DNA of 18,527 nucleotides, from the NCBI GenBank assembly GCA_030673645.1, contig DAOVIO010000071.1, positions 1 through 18,527 on the forward strand, given 5' to 3'. Each line of letters begins with the position of its first letter. Position 1 is the first letter of the stretch. This stretch comes from JAGLSB01 sp023135955 (GTDB taxonomy: Bacteria > Bacteroidota > Bacteroidia > Bacteroidales > GCA-2748055). Shown here one piece after another: positions 1 to 7,140 of the stretch. The position numbers and the translations under genes were made by a program. Under the pieces are notes generated by a model that was given only the letters and a program-made list of their open reading frames with translations, did not search any database and was not told the DNA's origin.

Positions 1-53
1 AATCCCATGGCCTCGCGATAATAGGTTAATTGATTTCGAGAAGAATATTTAGT

Positions 54-542
54 TTAAAAATTTTCAACAAATACTTTATTTCCTGCAGATTCGACAAATT
101 GAATCAAATCACTAAAACACAAACTGATAAAGCTACCACCTTCTGTATTTGGAAGAAAACTTAATTGTTTCTCAGTATCGATATCTTTATCAATAACTAC
201 TTTTACATGATTTTCCTTATCATTTAAAATCCCAAAAACAGAAAGAAAACCAGGAGTGAGGTCAAGATATTTTTCGAGCCGCCAACCGGAGGCAAAACTA
301 AGGCTCCCTCTTCCTAAAATTTCAGACAGTTTCTTAATGTCCAGCTTTTTGTAATAATCAAAAACTACCAAAAAATGGTTTTTTCCGTGGTTATCTCTGA
401 AAAATAAGTTTTTACATCGTCTGATATTATTTTCTGTCCAGAAATTATCCGGGGGAGGAAAAGATTCTGTATCGACAATAATCTCTTTATGATTAATGGC
501 CTTTTCTTGAAGAAAATAAAGGACTTCTTGTTTTGAATGCAT
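54..542 (-). CDS. ProX/PrdX-type aminoacyl-tRNA editing protein (YbaK fold)
   Basis: Trans-editing deacylases of this family (YbaK/ProRS INS domain) hydrolyse mischarged tRNA, typically Ala-tRNA(Pro), in the cytoplasm. From the ATG at 542 the protein has 162 residues, normal for stand-alone members. Family signatures are KNLFFRD at residues 44-50 (the Lys is the usual catalytic-site lysine), NHFLVV at 55-60, SFAS at 82-85, an LTPG loop at 95-98, GILNDKENHV at 104-113 and LSFLPNT at 127-133. The frame stays open up to a TTG at 569, but the family normally begins close to 'xxKQEVLxFL', so the ATG at 542 is preferred. The conserved GxxxP motif is altered: Gly98 is kept but the position of the proline is Val102. 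The region that usually carries an 'EHPPVFT'-like substrate loop also reads differently. Editing activity is therefore inferred from family membership and the exact substrate is open. No terminator or promoter is obvious around it. Confidence 0.85.
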   Translation of the reverse strand: MHSKQEVLYFLQEKAINHKEIIVDTESFPPPDNFWTENNIRRCKNLFFRDNHGKNHFLVVFDYYKKLDIKKLSEILGRGSLSFASGWRLEKYLDLTPGFLSVFGILNDKENHVKVVIDKDIDTEKQLSFLPNTEGGSFISLCFSDLIQFVESAGNKVFVENF

Positions 543-611
543 GCTCAAACTAGTAATGAATTGGATCAAAAATATGATTTAGATAATAAATAGGCAAAAC
601 TTCCAAGAGAT

Positions 612-643
612 AAAAAAAAGAGCCGTTCTATTAAAAACGGCTC
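612..643 (-). terminator. Intrinsic terminator of groESL
   Basis: Inverted repeat GAGCCGTT (620-627) / AACGGCTC (636-643) with an 8-nt loop. Read on the minus strand, the stem is followed at once by a run of eight T (612-619). It lies 27 nt beyond the groEL stop, so it ends the groES-groEL transcript. Confidence 0.93.
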
Positions 644-669
644 CTTGAAATATATGGTGTTAATCGCGA

Positions 670-2322
670 TTACATCATTCCACCCATTCCACCCATTCCG
701 CCCATTCCACCTGGGGCGCCGCCACCCGGCATTGGAGCTTCTGGTTCTGGCTTGTCAACTAGCACACATTCAGTTGTTAAGAACATTCCTGCAATTGAAG
801 CAGCATTCTCGAGAGCAATACGAACTACTTTTGTAGGATCAATTACACCTGACGCAAAAAGATTCTCATATTTCTCTGTTCTTGCATTATAACCAAAATC
901 ATCTTTACCTTCTTTGATTTTCTGAACAACTACGCTTCCCTCAAGTCCTGCATTCTCAACAATCTGACGTAAAGGCTCTTCAAGTGCTCTTTTAATAATG
1001 TTAATACCGGTATTCTCGTCTGGATTTTCGCCATTGAGATCTTTCAGACTTTCTACAGCTCTAACGTATGCTATTCCCCCTCCTGGTACGATTCCTTCTT
1101 CAACGGCGGCACGTGTTGCACTGAGAGCATCATCAACGCGGTCTTTTTTCTCTTTCATTTCAACTTCAGAAGCAGCTCCTACATAGAGAACAGCAACACC
1201 ACCAGCTAATTTAGCAAGTCTTTCCTGAAGTTTTTCTTTATCGTAATCAGAGCTAGTATTTTCAATTTGCTTTTTGATTTGATTAACTCTTGCTTCTATA
1301 TTTTCTTTTTCTCCTCCACCATTAACGATAATAGTATTTTCCTTATCGATAGTAATTTTCTCTGCCGTTCCAAGCATTTCAAGAGTTGCAGTTTCCAAAT
1401 TCATACCAGTTTCTTCTGATATAACAGTACCGCCAGTTAAAATAGCAATATCCTGAAGCATTTCTTTTCTTCTGTCACCAAATCCTGGAGCTTTTACAGC
1501 AGCAATTCTTAATGATCCGCGAAGTTTATTTACCACGAGAGTTGCAAGAGCTTCACCATCAATATCTTCAGCTATAATGATCAGGGGTTTTCCGTTTTGA
1601 GCTGCGGCTTCGAGTATTGGAAGAAGATCTTTCATATTTGATATCTTCTTGTCATAGATAAGAATAAAAGGTGTCTCAAGAATCGCTTCCATTTTCTCAG
1701 TATCTGTAACGAAATAAGGAGAAATGTATCCACGATCAAACTGCATACCTTCTACAACTTCAACAGTTGTGTCAGAAGTTTTTGCTTCTTCAACAGTAAT
1801 TACTCCTTCTTTATTAACTTTCGACATTGCTTCAGAGATTAAAGAACCAATGCTATTGTCGTTATTAGCTGATATAGAAGCAACCTGCTCAATTTTCGTG
1901 ATATCATCTCCAATTTCACGTGATTGGGCGTGAATACTCTCAATAACGTTTTTCACAGCCTTGTCAACTCCTCTTTTGAGATCCATTGGGTTAGCTCCTG
2001 CAGTAACGTTTTTTAAACCAACCTGTACTATTGATTGTGCTAAAACTGTAGCAGTTGTTGTTCCATCACCTGCATCATCATTAGTCTTGGAAGCAACTTC
2101 CTTTACCATTTGAGCACCTACGTTTTCAAATGCGTCTTCCAGTTCTATTTCCCTGGCTACAGTAACACCATCTTTAGTGATTTGTGGACCACCAAATTTC
2201 TTTTCAATTACAACATTTCTTCCTTTTGGACCGAGAGTAACTTTTACTGTGTCTGCAAGTGCATCAACACCTTGTTTTAAAAGGTCACGAGCTTCGATAT
2301 CAAATTTGATTTCTTTTGCCAT
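670..2322 (-). CDS. groEL: Chaperonin GroEL (60 kDa subunit)
   Basis: ATP-driven chaperonin that forms the double-ring folding chamber with GroES in the cytoplasm. The 550 residues align with the family from end to end: KFGGPQITKDGVTVAREIEL-type text near residues 42-62, the nucleotide-binding loop LGPKGRN at 30-36, the catalytic-loop motif GDGTTTATVLA at 85-95, the apical-domain text typical of group I chaperonins, and the flexible Gly-Met tail made of repeated GGM ending in MM. The ATG at 2322 gives the canonical MAKEI start. It is 31 nt downstream of groES and shares its transcript, which ends at the hairpin at 612-643. It appears intact, with no missing domain. The DNA repeat at its 3' end (ccacccatt units) is simply the GGM-coding tail. 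Confidence 0.99.
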   Translation of the reverse strand: MAKEIKFDIEARDLLKQGVDALADTVKVTLGPKGRNVVIEKKFGGPQITKDGVTVAREIELEDAFENVGAQMVKEVASKTNDDAGDGTTTATVLAQSIVQVGLKNVTAGANPMDLKRGVDKAVKNVIESIHAQSREIGDDITKIEQVASISANNDNSIGSLISEAMSKVNKEGVITVEEAKTSDTTVEVVEGMQFDRGYISPYFVTDTEKMEAILETPFILIYDKKISNMKDLLPILEAAAQNGKPLIIIAEDIDGEALATLVVNKLRGSLRIAAVKAPGFGDRRKEMLQDIAILTGGTVISEETGMNLETATLEMLGTAEKITIDKENTIIVNGGGEKENIEARVNQIKKQIENTSSDYDKEKLQERLAKLAGGVAVLYVGAASEVEMKEKKDRVDDALSATRAAVEEGIVPGGGIAYVRAVESLKDLNGENPDENTGINIIKRALEEPLRQIVENAGLEGSVVVQKIKEGKDDFGYNARTEKYENLFASGVIDPTKVVRIALENAASIAGMFLTTECVLVDKPEPEAPMPGGGAPGGMGGMGGMGGMM

Positions 2323-2353
2323 TTTTTATAATTTTTAAATTGATTTTTTGTTT

Positions 2354-2632
2354 TTATACGATTGCTAAAATCTCAGATTCCTGCATGATTAGAAAATCTT
2401 TTCCGTCAATGCTTAACTCTGTACCTGTATATTTTCCATACAGAACCAAGTCACCTTTTTTTACCTGCATTTTTTCATCACCGATTCCAGGGCCTACCGC
2501 CACAACTGTTCCTTTTTGGGGTTTTTCCTTTGCTGAATCAGGAATTATAATTCCACTAGAGGTTACTTCTTCCGCTTCCTGAGGCTCTATAACGACCCTG
2601 TCTGAAAGAGGTTTTACATTTATTTCTGCCAT
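2354..2632 (-). CDS. groES: Co-chaperonin GroES (10 kDa subunit)
   Basis: The heptameric lid of the GroEL chamber. The 92 residues have the family landmarks: PLSDRVVIEP at 8-17, a mobile loop with SSGIIIPDSAKEKPQKG at 25-41, VVAVGPG at 43-49, VKKGDLVLYGKYTGTE at 57-72 and a terminal ESEILAIV. The ATG at 2632 is the only sensible start. It is the first gene of the groES-groEL operon; the upstream gene secG is closed off by its own terminator, so groES needs its own promoter, and a candidate is present at 2729-2736. No intact CIRCE operator is present upstream. Confidence 0.98.
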   Translation of the reverse strand: MAEINVKPLSDRVVIEPQEAEEVTSSGIIIPDSAKEKPQKGTVVAVGPGIGDEKMQVKKGDLVLYGKYTGTELSIDGKDFLIMQESEILAIV

Positions 2633-2728
2633 CTTTTATAGTTTTGAGGTTTAATTTTTTTGTTCGTCCATCATTGATCACATATTATGCCAAATCCAAT
2701 TTTTCTACTTCACTTAGCATTCATAAGA

Positions 2729-2736
2729 CAAATTTA
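2729..2736 (-). promoter_or_regulatory. Candidate -7 element (TAAATTTG) of the groESL promoter
   Basis: On the minus strand the octamer reads TAAATTTG, a full match to the Bacteroidota -7 consensus TAnnTTTG. It lies about 95 nt upstream of the groES ATG, leaving a long 5' leader. No good -33 TTG is visible at the usual distance, so the call rests on one element plus the need for a promoter between the secG terminator and groES. The surrounding 12-mer is repeated exactly upstream of the gene at 15837-18245. Confidence 0.5.
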
Positions 2737-2828
2737 CATCAGGGACTATAAGGTATTCTACCCTAAATTGGACTAATGCACAATATGTCAGTTAAATACA
2801 AAAAATCATCAGGAGTCCTATGAAAACA

Positions 2829-2864
2829 AAAAAGTGTCAGTTTTATGACAGACTGACACTTTTT
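2829..2864 (-). terminator. Intrinsic terminator of the secG operon
   Basis: Perfect 13-bp inverted repeat: AAAAAGTGTCAGT at 2829-2841 and ACTGACACTTTTT at 2852-2864, with a 10-nt loop. On the minus strand it is followed by TTTTTTGTTTT. It starts 24 nt past the secG stop and separates the sigma-54 activator/lptE/secG operon from groESL. The symmetrical A/T flanks would also let it stop plus-strand transcripts. Confidence 0.92.
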
Positions 2865-2888
2865 GAATATATTTATTTTTGATTATTA

Positions 2889-3230
2889 TTATTCTGTATT
2901 GCCTGATTCTTCAGTCGATTCAGGTAAACTGATAGTATTGCCTGTTGGCTGATCGAGAAGGGAGGCATCAAATTGTCCTTCAACCCTTGATCTCTCATCA
3001 ATATCTGCTTTTGGAAGAGTTACGGTTGCCAACAAGCTGAATGCCAATAAGGCTGTAGCCAGTGTCCAGGTTGCTTTTTCTAGAAAGTCGGTTGTTTTTC
3101 TTACACCCATATATTGGTTTGAAGAAGAAAAGTTGGACGCAAGACCACCGCCTTTTGAATTCTGAACCAGAACAATTAAGGAGAGAAGAATACAAACGAC
3201 TAATATTAATATCACGAATAAAGTATGCAT
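2889..3230 (-). CDS. secG: Preprotein translocase subunit SecG
   Basis: Small inner-membrane partner of SecYE that assists SecA-driven export. The protein has 113 residues, with a first membrane helix at about 3-23, the conserved loop QNSKGGGLASNF at 23-34 followed by GVRKTTDFLEKATW, and a second membrane helix at about 55-71. The last 35-40 residues are polar and acidic, a tail often found in Bacteroidota SecG. The start at 3230 puts the first helix directly at the N terminus, as expected. Only 9 nt separate it from the preceding TPR gene, so it is the last gene of the four-gene operon that begins at 5717 and ends at the hairpin at 2829-2864. Confidence 0.95.
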   Translation of the reverse strand: MHTLFVILILVVCILLSLIVLVQNSKGGGLASNFSSSNQYMGVRKTTDFLEKATWTLATALLAFSLLATVTLPKADIDERSRVEGQFDASLLDQPTGNTISLPESTEESGNTE

Positions 3231-3239
3231 AATCTGGTT

Positions 3240-3929
3240 TTATTTTTTATTTATAAGTTCTTTAATTTCTTTAATTTGCGACGCAAAGTAAACACTTTTT
3301 TCCGGATATTTCAAACTTAATTTCTCATAAGCAAAAATAGCTTTATTATAAAGGCCCTGCTTGACATAAATCTTTGCCAATGTGTCTGTTAAGAGATTTT
3401 CACTTTCCATTACACTTGCTTTGGACACATCGCCTGTCAAACTTGTTTCTTTATCAGCTCGGATAGGTCCGGGCTCCTCAATCAGAAATCTATCTATAAG
3501 CGATACTTTTTTCTCAGACTCATGGATATTATTTTGATGTGTTTTTTTGATTGCTACATCGTTCTTATCTTTTTTTGGTGAATATGAAAAATCGAGTAAT
3601 TCGTTTTCGTCATGTTCTATCAACTGATTAGCTTCATCCTCAGAATCTAATTCCAGAGTTTTATTTGCTTCACCATAATCCTTGATAAGTGTTTTTCTTA
3701 AATCAGTATATAATAGTTTATGTAACCTCTTTTTATCGCTAAAATATATTGCCGATTGTGAAAGTGTTTCAGAATATTTCTCAGGATCATTCAATTTTAC
3801 TTTCATTAGGTCCAGCAGTCTTAGAATATCAAAATAAGGAAATTCAGAGATTAGATCATCTAGATCTGTATTATTTATTTGTGATAAGTTTTTTGTAAAG
3901 ATTATATCCTTAAATTTTGCCGGATCCAT
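3240..3929 (-). CDS. Hypothetical protein with C-terminal TPR-like helices, in the lptE-secG operon
   Basis: No named family function is known to me. The 229 residues lack a signal peptide or membrane helix, so the product is probably cytoplasmic. Residues 1-90 are predicted helical, with FPYFDILRLLDLMKVKL at 31-47 resembling a helical-bundle N-domain. Residues about 91-165 are charged, polar and likely disordered. A short motif LIDRFLIEEPGPI at 144-156 precedes the C-terminal segment. The last 50 residues read as a tetratricopeptide pair (LAKIYVKQGLYNKAIFAYEKL, the A-x-x-Y-x-x-Q-G-x-Y-x-K-A-x-x-x-Y-x-K-L pattern). It begins 4 nt after the lptE stop and ends 9 nt before secG. The tight packing argues for a link to envelope biogenesis or Sec export, but that is inference from context. 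Confidence 0.85.
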   Translation of the reverse strand: MDPAKFKDIIFTKNLSQINNTDLDDLISEFPYFDILRLLDLMKVKLNDPEKYSETLSQSAIYFSDKKRLHKLLYTDLRKTLIKDYGEANKTLELDSEDEANQLIEHDENELLDFSYSPKKDKNDVAIKKTHQNNIHESEKKVSLIDRFLIEEPGPIRADKETSLTGDVSKASVMESENLLTDTLAKIYVKQGLYNKAIFAYEKLSLKYPEKSVYFASQIKEIKELINKK

Positions 3930-3933
3930 AATA

Positions 3934-4485
3934 TTACCAGTTTACAAAAGCTTTGTTAAAAACATCCTCAACAATATTTTCTACAATGAGTTCAATCAAA
4001 TCTTCCTCTACATCTGAGAGGTTGCTAGAGCTTGAGTAGTCTTCGTATCGTGAAAATTGTGTATCGAAATTTTCATCAGGGTTGAAAGAATTTGTATATT
4101 TTACTCTGATGGCTATTGTGAGGCGGTTAAGGGCTGCCCTTTCATCACCGGTGATGGCAACCGGACGGGTTTCATAGTTTTTTATTTCACCGGATAAATC
4201 GACATCTCCAAACCCTGTTACCATTTCAAGTCTTGTCTGACCTTCAATTTTATCTTTAAGAGCATCGGTGAAAACCTGGCTCAATTGGGATTGAACGAGT
4301 GGTGCCCTGTTTGGAAAATATTGTACTGAAAAAGTTTCGATCTCAAGTGGAATATTTGTTCCACTCATTGAATAACTAATTTTGCATGAAGGCAAGATGG
4401 TAATGCCTGCAAGAAATAGCAATAAAACTATTTTGAAAGTATTCAGGCTTTTGTTTGTGAATATTATTTTATGAATATCTTTCAT
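3934..4485 (-). CDS. lptE: LptE-family LPS-assembly lipoprotein
   Basis: LptE plugs the LptD barrel and helps insert lipopolysaccharide into the outer leaflet of the outer membrane. The 183-residue product has a hydrophobic signal at about 18-31 and a lipobox ending in LPSC with the lipidated cysteine at 34. The n-region is unusually long (about 17 residues). The mature part follows the Bacteroidota LptE pattern: SYSMSGTNIPLEIETFSVQYF, then an amphipathic helix with LSQVFTDALKDKIEGQTRLEM, then DLSGEIKNYETRPVAI and a C-terminal helix DLIELIVENIVEDVFNKAFVNW. Its ATG overlaps the stop of the sigma-54 activator by one base (TAATG), implying translational coupling. It lies close to kdsB (Kdo activation), another LPS gene. 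Confidence 0.9.
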   Translation of the reverse strand: MKDIHKIIFTNKSLNTFKIVLLLFLAGITILPSCKISYSMSGTNIPLEIETFSVQYFPNRAPLVQSQLSQVFTDALKDKIEGQTRLEMVTGFGDVDLSGEIKNYETRPVAITGDERAALNRLTIAIRVKYTNSFNPDENFDTQFSRYEDYSSSSNLSDVEEDLIELIVENIVEDVFNKAFVNW

Positions 4486-5717
4486 TACGACTCAATATTA
4501 TATTCCTTAATCTTCCTATATAATGTCCTTTCAGAAATTCCAAGCTCTTTAGCCGCATGTTTTCTCTTACCATTGTACTTATTTAGAGCTTTCTTTATAA
4601 GTTCAATTTCTTTATCCGAAAGGCTGAGCGATTCCTCAACAATTTCTTCTGTATCTGAGATTTCTTCATCTCTAGGTCGCGAAAATTGAAAATCCTTTAT
4701 TGGTTCAGGTTTTTCTGAGACCTCATTTTCCTCATATAGTTTTTCTATTAGATTTGCATTGTTTTTACGAACTTCAGAACTGTCCTGAGAATCAGATATT
4801 ATATCGTGTACCAGTTTTTTCAAATCACTCATGTCATTTTTCATATCGAAGAGAATTTTATATAAAATTTCTCTTTCTGAAGAAAAAGTTTCTTTATCAA
4901 TCTGTCCACCAATTACTGCAGGAAGATTTGATTTGTGGTGGTCGGGAAGATATTTTACCAAAGCCTCACCATCTATCGTTCTTTCTTGTTCGATAATGGA
5001 TATTTGCTCTGTCATATTCTTTAATTGTCTTATATTTCCAGGCCACTTATAAGTTTCAAGTCTGTGCTTAGCATCTTCTGTAAGAACAATTGTTGGCATC
5101 CGATAAGTTTCAGCAAAATCACTTGCAAACTTTCTAAATAGCAAACTAATATCGCTACCTCTCTTTCGGAGTGCAGGAACATCAATTGGAACTGTATTAA
5201 GGCGGTAATATAAGTCTTCTCGAAATTTATTATTTTTGATGGCCTCGATAATATTCACATTAGTTGCGGCAACCAGCCTAATTGTCGTTTTCTGTACCTT
5301 GGAAGATCCAACCCTCAAAAATTCGCCTGATTCAAGTACCCGTAGTAATCTGACTTGAGTTGAAAGTGGTAATTCTGCTATCTCATCAAGGAAAATAGTT
5401 CCCCCATCTGCAACTTCAAAATATCCTTTTCTTGCTTCGTGAGCTCCGGTAAAAGCACCTTTTTCATGACCAAATAACTCTGAGTCGATGGTTCCTTCAG
5501 GAATTGCACCACAGTTAACAGCTATATAACTACCATGTTTTCTTGCACTTAAGCTGTGGATTATTTGGGGAAATACCTCCTTGCCTGTACCACTTTCACC
5601 TGTTATAAGAACCGTCAGGTCAGTAGATGCAACCTGCATGGCAATATCTATAGCGTGTTCCAGTCCGTAAAAGTTTCCAATTATACTAAAACGTTGTTTT
5701 ATTTGTTGTACATTCAT
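4485..5717 (-). CDS. Sigma-54-dependent transcriptional activator, AAA+ and Fis-type HTH, no receiver domain
   Basis: An enhancer-binding protein that uses ATP hydrolysis to open sigma-54 RNA polymerase complexes. The AAA+ domain starts almost at residue 1: Walker A GESGTGKE at 40-47, the sigma-54 contact loop GAFTGA at 87-92, Walker B GTIFLDEI at 106-113, LVAATN at 148-153, the FREDLYYRLN region at 165-174 and WPGNIRQLKN at 225-234. Residues about 260-365 form a charged, likely flexible or coiled-coil linker. A Fis-type helix-turn-helix lies at about 370-408 (KRKHAAKELGISERTLYRKI). At 410 residues it lacks any N-terminal receiver, PAS or GAF domain, so input must come through abundance, the linker or a partner protein. 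It is the first gene of the operon with lptE, the TPR protein and secG. A 13-bp direct repeat lies in its upstream region. Confidence 0.95.
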   Translation of the reverse strand: MNVQQIKQRFSIIGNFYGLEHAIDIAMQVASTDLTVLITGESGTGKEVFPQIIHSLSARKHGSYIAVNCGAIPEGTIDSELFGHEKGAFTGAHEARKGYFEVADGGTIFLDEIAELPLSTQVRLLRVLESGEFLRVGSSKVQKTTIRLVAATNVNIIEAIKNNKFREDLYYRLNTVPIDVPALRKRGSDISLLFRKFASDFAETYRMPTIVLTEDAKHRLETYKWPGNIRQLKNMTEQISIIEQERTIDGEALVKYLPDHHKSNLPAVIGGQIDKETFSSEREILYKILFDMKNDMSDLKKLVHDIISDSQDSSEVRKNNANLIEKLYEENEVSEKPEPIKDFQFSRPRDEEISDTEEIVEESLSLSDKEIELIKKALNKYNGKRKHAAKELGISERTLYRKIKEYNIES

Positions 5718-5726
5718 AATTATTGA

Positions 5727-5761
5727 CTGACAAAATAACTTGGTTTCTCTGACAAAATTAC
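5727..5761. repeat. Direct repeat CTGACAAAATnAC, 22-bp spacing, in the activator/kdsB divergent region
   Basis: Copies at 5727-5739 and 5749-5761 are identical at 12 of 13 positions and are spaced 22 bp start to start, about two helical turns. They sit just upstream of the sigma-54 activator and overlap its candidate -7 element. This arrangement fits an operator, perhaps for autoregulation, but function is inferred only from position and spacing. Confidence 0.55.
5753..5760 (-). promoter_or_regulatory. Candidate -7 element (TAATTTTG) of the activator-lptE-secG operon
   Basis: The minus strand reads TAATTTTG, matching TAnnTTTG, 35 nt upstream of the activator ATG. It lies inside the right copy of the 13-bp direct repeat. 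The -33 position is poor (TTAG), so this is a moderate call. No -24/-12 sigma-54 promoter was recognised here. Confidence 0.45.
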
Positions 5762-5823
5762 AATTTTAAAAGATTTTTACTAATATTGAGAGAGTTTTAA
5801 AACGATAAATCTTCTAATAAATT

Positions 5824-6573
5824 ATGGATTTCATTGGTATTATCCCTGCACGCTATCAGTCAACAAGGTTTCCGGGCAAGCCACTTGCAATGATTAAGAA
5901 TAAGCCTATGATTCAATGGGTTTATGAAGCAGGACAAAAAGTTTTAAATGAAGTTTATGTTGCAACAGATGATAAAAGAATTTTTGAGGCTGTTCAAAAA
6001 TTCGGAGGGAATGTTGTAATGACCAGTAGGGAACATGGGAGTGGTACCGACAGGTGTAGGGAAGCAATGGAGTCTATACAGAAAGGAACAGGAATTAATA
6101 TTGATGTAATAATTAATATTCAGGGTGATGAACCTTTTATTGAAAGTCGTCAGATTGAAACTTTAATATCATGTTTCGAGGATGATAAAACAGAAATTGC
6201 AACTTTAGTAAAATCAATCGATAATGAAGGAGATATTTTTGATGAAAACAAGCCAAAAGTTACGTTTGACATCGATAATATGGCCCTAATGTTCAGTCGA
6301 TCTCCTATTCCCTTTGTAAGGGGCAGAAAGAGAAAAGACTGGCTATCCTATCATAAATTTTATCGGCATATTGGCATTTATGCTTATCGCCGGGAAGTGT
6401 TACAAAAGATTAGCTCTCTTCAGCCAGGAAAACTTGAAGGTGCAGAGTCGCTTGAGCAGTTGAGATGGCTCGAAAATGGATTCACTATTAGAGTGAAGGA
6501 AACTGAATACGATTCAATTGGGATTGACACACCTGAGGACCTTCAGATAGCATTGAGATCTATCAAAACCTAG
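5824..6573 (+). CDS. kdsB: 3-deoxy-manno-octulosonate cytidylyltransferase (CMP-Kdo synthetase)
   Basis: Cytoplasmic enzyme that activates Kdo with CTP to give CMP-Kdo, the donor for the inner core of lipopolysaccharide. The 249 residues match the family in length and motifs: IIPARYQSTRFPGKPL at 6-21 (nucleotide-binding Arg10, Ser13, Lys19), VATDD at 46-50, HGSGTDR at 71-77, INIQGDEPFI at 97-106 with metal-binding Asp102, SRSPIPF, the HIGIYAYR strand, LEQLRWLENG, and GIDTPEDL near the C terminus. It starts from the ATG at 5824 with no clear Shine-Dalgarno, as is usual in this phylum. It is divergent from the sigma-54 activator and converges on the SiaB-like gene with a gap of about 40 nt. No other Kdo gene is adjacent, but lptE lies 1.3 kb away. 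Confidence 0.97.
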   Translation: MDFIGIIPARYQSTRFPGKPLAMIKNKPMIQWVYEAGQKVLNEVYVATDDKRIFEAVQKFGGNVVMTSREHGSGTDRCREAMESIQKGTGINIDVIINIQGDEPFIESRQIETLISCFEDDKTEIATLVKSIDNEGDIFDENKPKVTFDIDNMALMFSRSPIPFVRGRKRKDWLSYHKFYRHIGIYAYRREVLQKISSLQPGKLEGAESLEQLRWLENGFTIRVKETEYDSIGIDTPEDLQIALRSIKT

Positions 6574-6613
6574 AAGAATCAGGACAGAAATATTTTGGGA
6601 AAAGCAGATTTGT

Positions 6614-7126
6614 TTATATAAACTTAACAGTCAGTTTATAAAGAGAAAATTCATCATCAATAGGTTCAAATTTATATTGAATAGGGTTTCCTGAAATTTT
6701 GGCCATTTCTATTAATCCTAGTCCTGCGCCTCCTTTTTCAGTAAAATGACCATTAGAAATTGTTTGACGATATAAAAGTTTTAGCTCTGCTTGTGTAGTA
6801 TTGTTAATTTTTTCAATTTTCTTTCCTAGTACAAGAGAGTCTCCATTTTTAATAGGATTTGTGGAATTAATAAAATAAGCACCCCCTTCACGATCAATTC
6901 TGAAAGTGGGAATAATATTTTTAGAAATATATTGATTATCCTTATACTGATCGCTATTCTTATAAATATTTTCAAGCACTTCAATCATTACAGACAGCAT
7001 TCTTTTATAGAGAAATAATTCGACCCCCTTATCCACCATTCTTAATTTTAAGATGTTAATAAGACGACCAATAGTATTAAATGTCACGTGGCCCCTGTAT
7101 TCTAAAATATTTTCCGGTTTTTGCAT
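6614..7126 (-). CDS. SiaB-like kinase (HATPase-type fold, DUF6272-like)
   Basis: Resembles SiaB, the GHKL-type protein kinase that in Pseudomonas phosphorylates the anti-sigma-antagonist-like protein SiaC. The 170 residues have an N-box-like helix (IEVLENIYKNSDQY at 48-61), a central strand region at about 72-100 (FRIDREGGAYFINSTNPI), and a glycine-rich ATP-lid motif KGGAGLGLIEMAK at 131-143, then two terminal strands. No membrane segment or DNA-binding part is present, so it is cytoplasmic. It begins 14 nt after the RNase HI stop and is the last gene of the peptidase-rnhA-kinase run. No SiaC (DUF1987) or SiaA-type phosphatase lies beside it; the only candidate antagonist in the window is the STAS protein at 15426-15773. 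The enzymatic activity is inferred from family resemblance. Confidence 0.8.
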   Translation of the reverse strand: MQKPENILEYRGHVTFNTIGRLINILKLRMVDKGVELFLYKRMLSVMIEVLENIYKNSDQYKDNQYISKNIIPTFRIDREGGAYFINSTNPIKNGDSLVLGKKIEKINNTTQAELKLLYRQTISNGHFTEKGGAGLGLIEMAKISGNPIQYKFEPIDDEFSLYKLTVKFI

Positions 7127-7140
7127 ATTTCCGGTAAAAT

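Noticed and set aside
670..715. Tandem ccaccCATT-like repeat at the left end of the groEL gene
   Set aside because: It is the coding sequence of the GGM repeats of the GroEL tail, not a separate repeat element.
2714..2722. CIRCE-like half site: minus strand reads GAATGCTAA upstream of groES
   Set aside because: It is one mismatch from the right CIRCE arm, but the left arm TTAGCACTC is not present 9 bp away, so there is no dyad.
5718..5823. Search for a -24/-12 sigma-54 promoter (GG-N10-GC) before the activator or kdsB
   Set aside because: No convincing GG/GC pair was seen on either strand; only the TAnnTTTG-type element is supportable.
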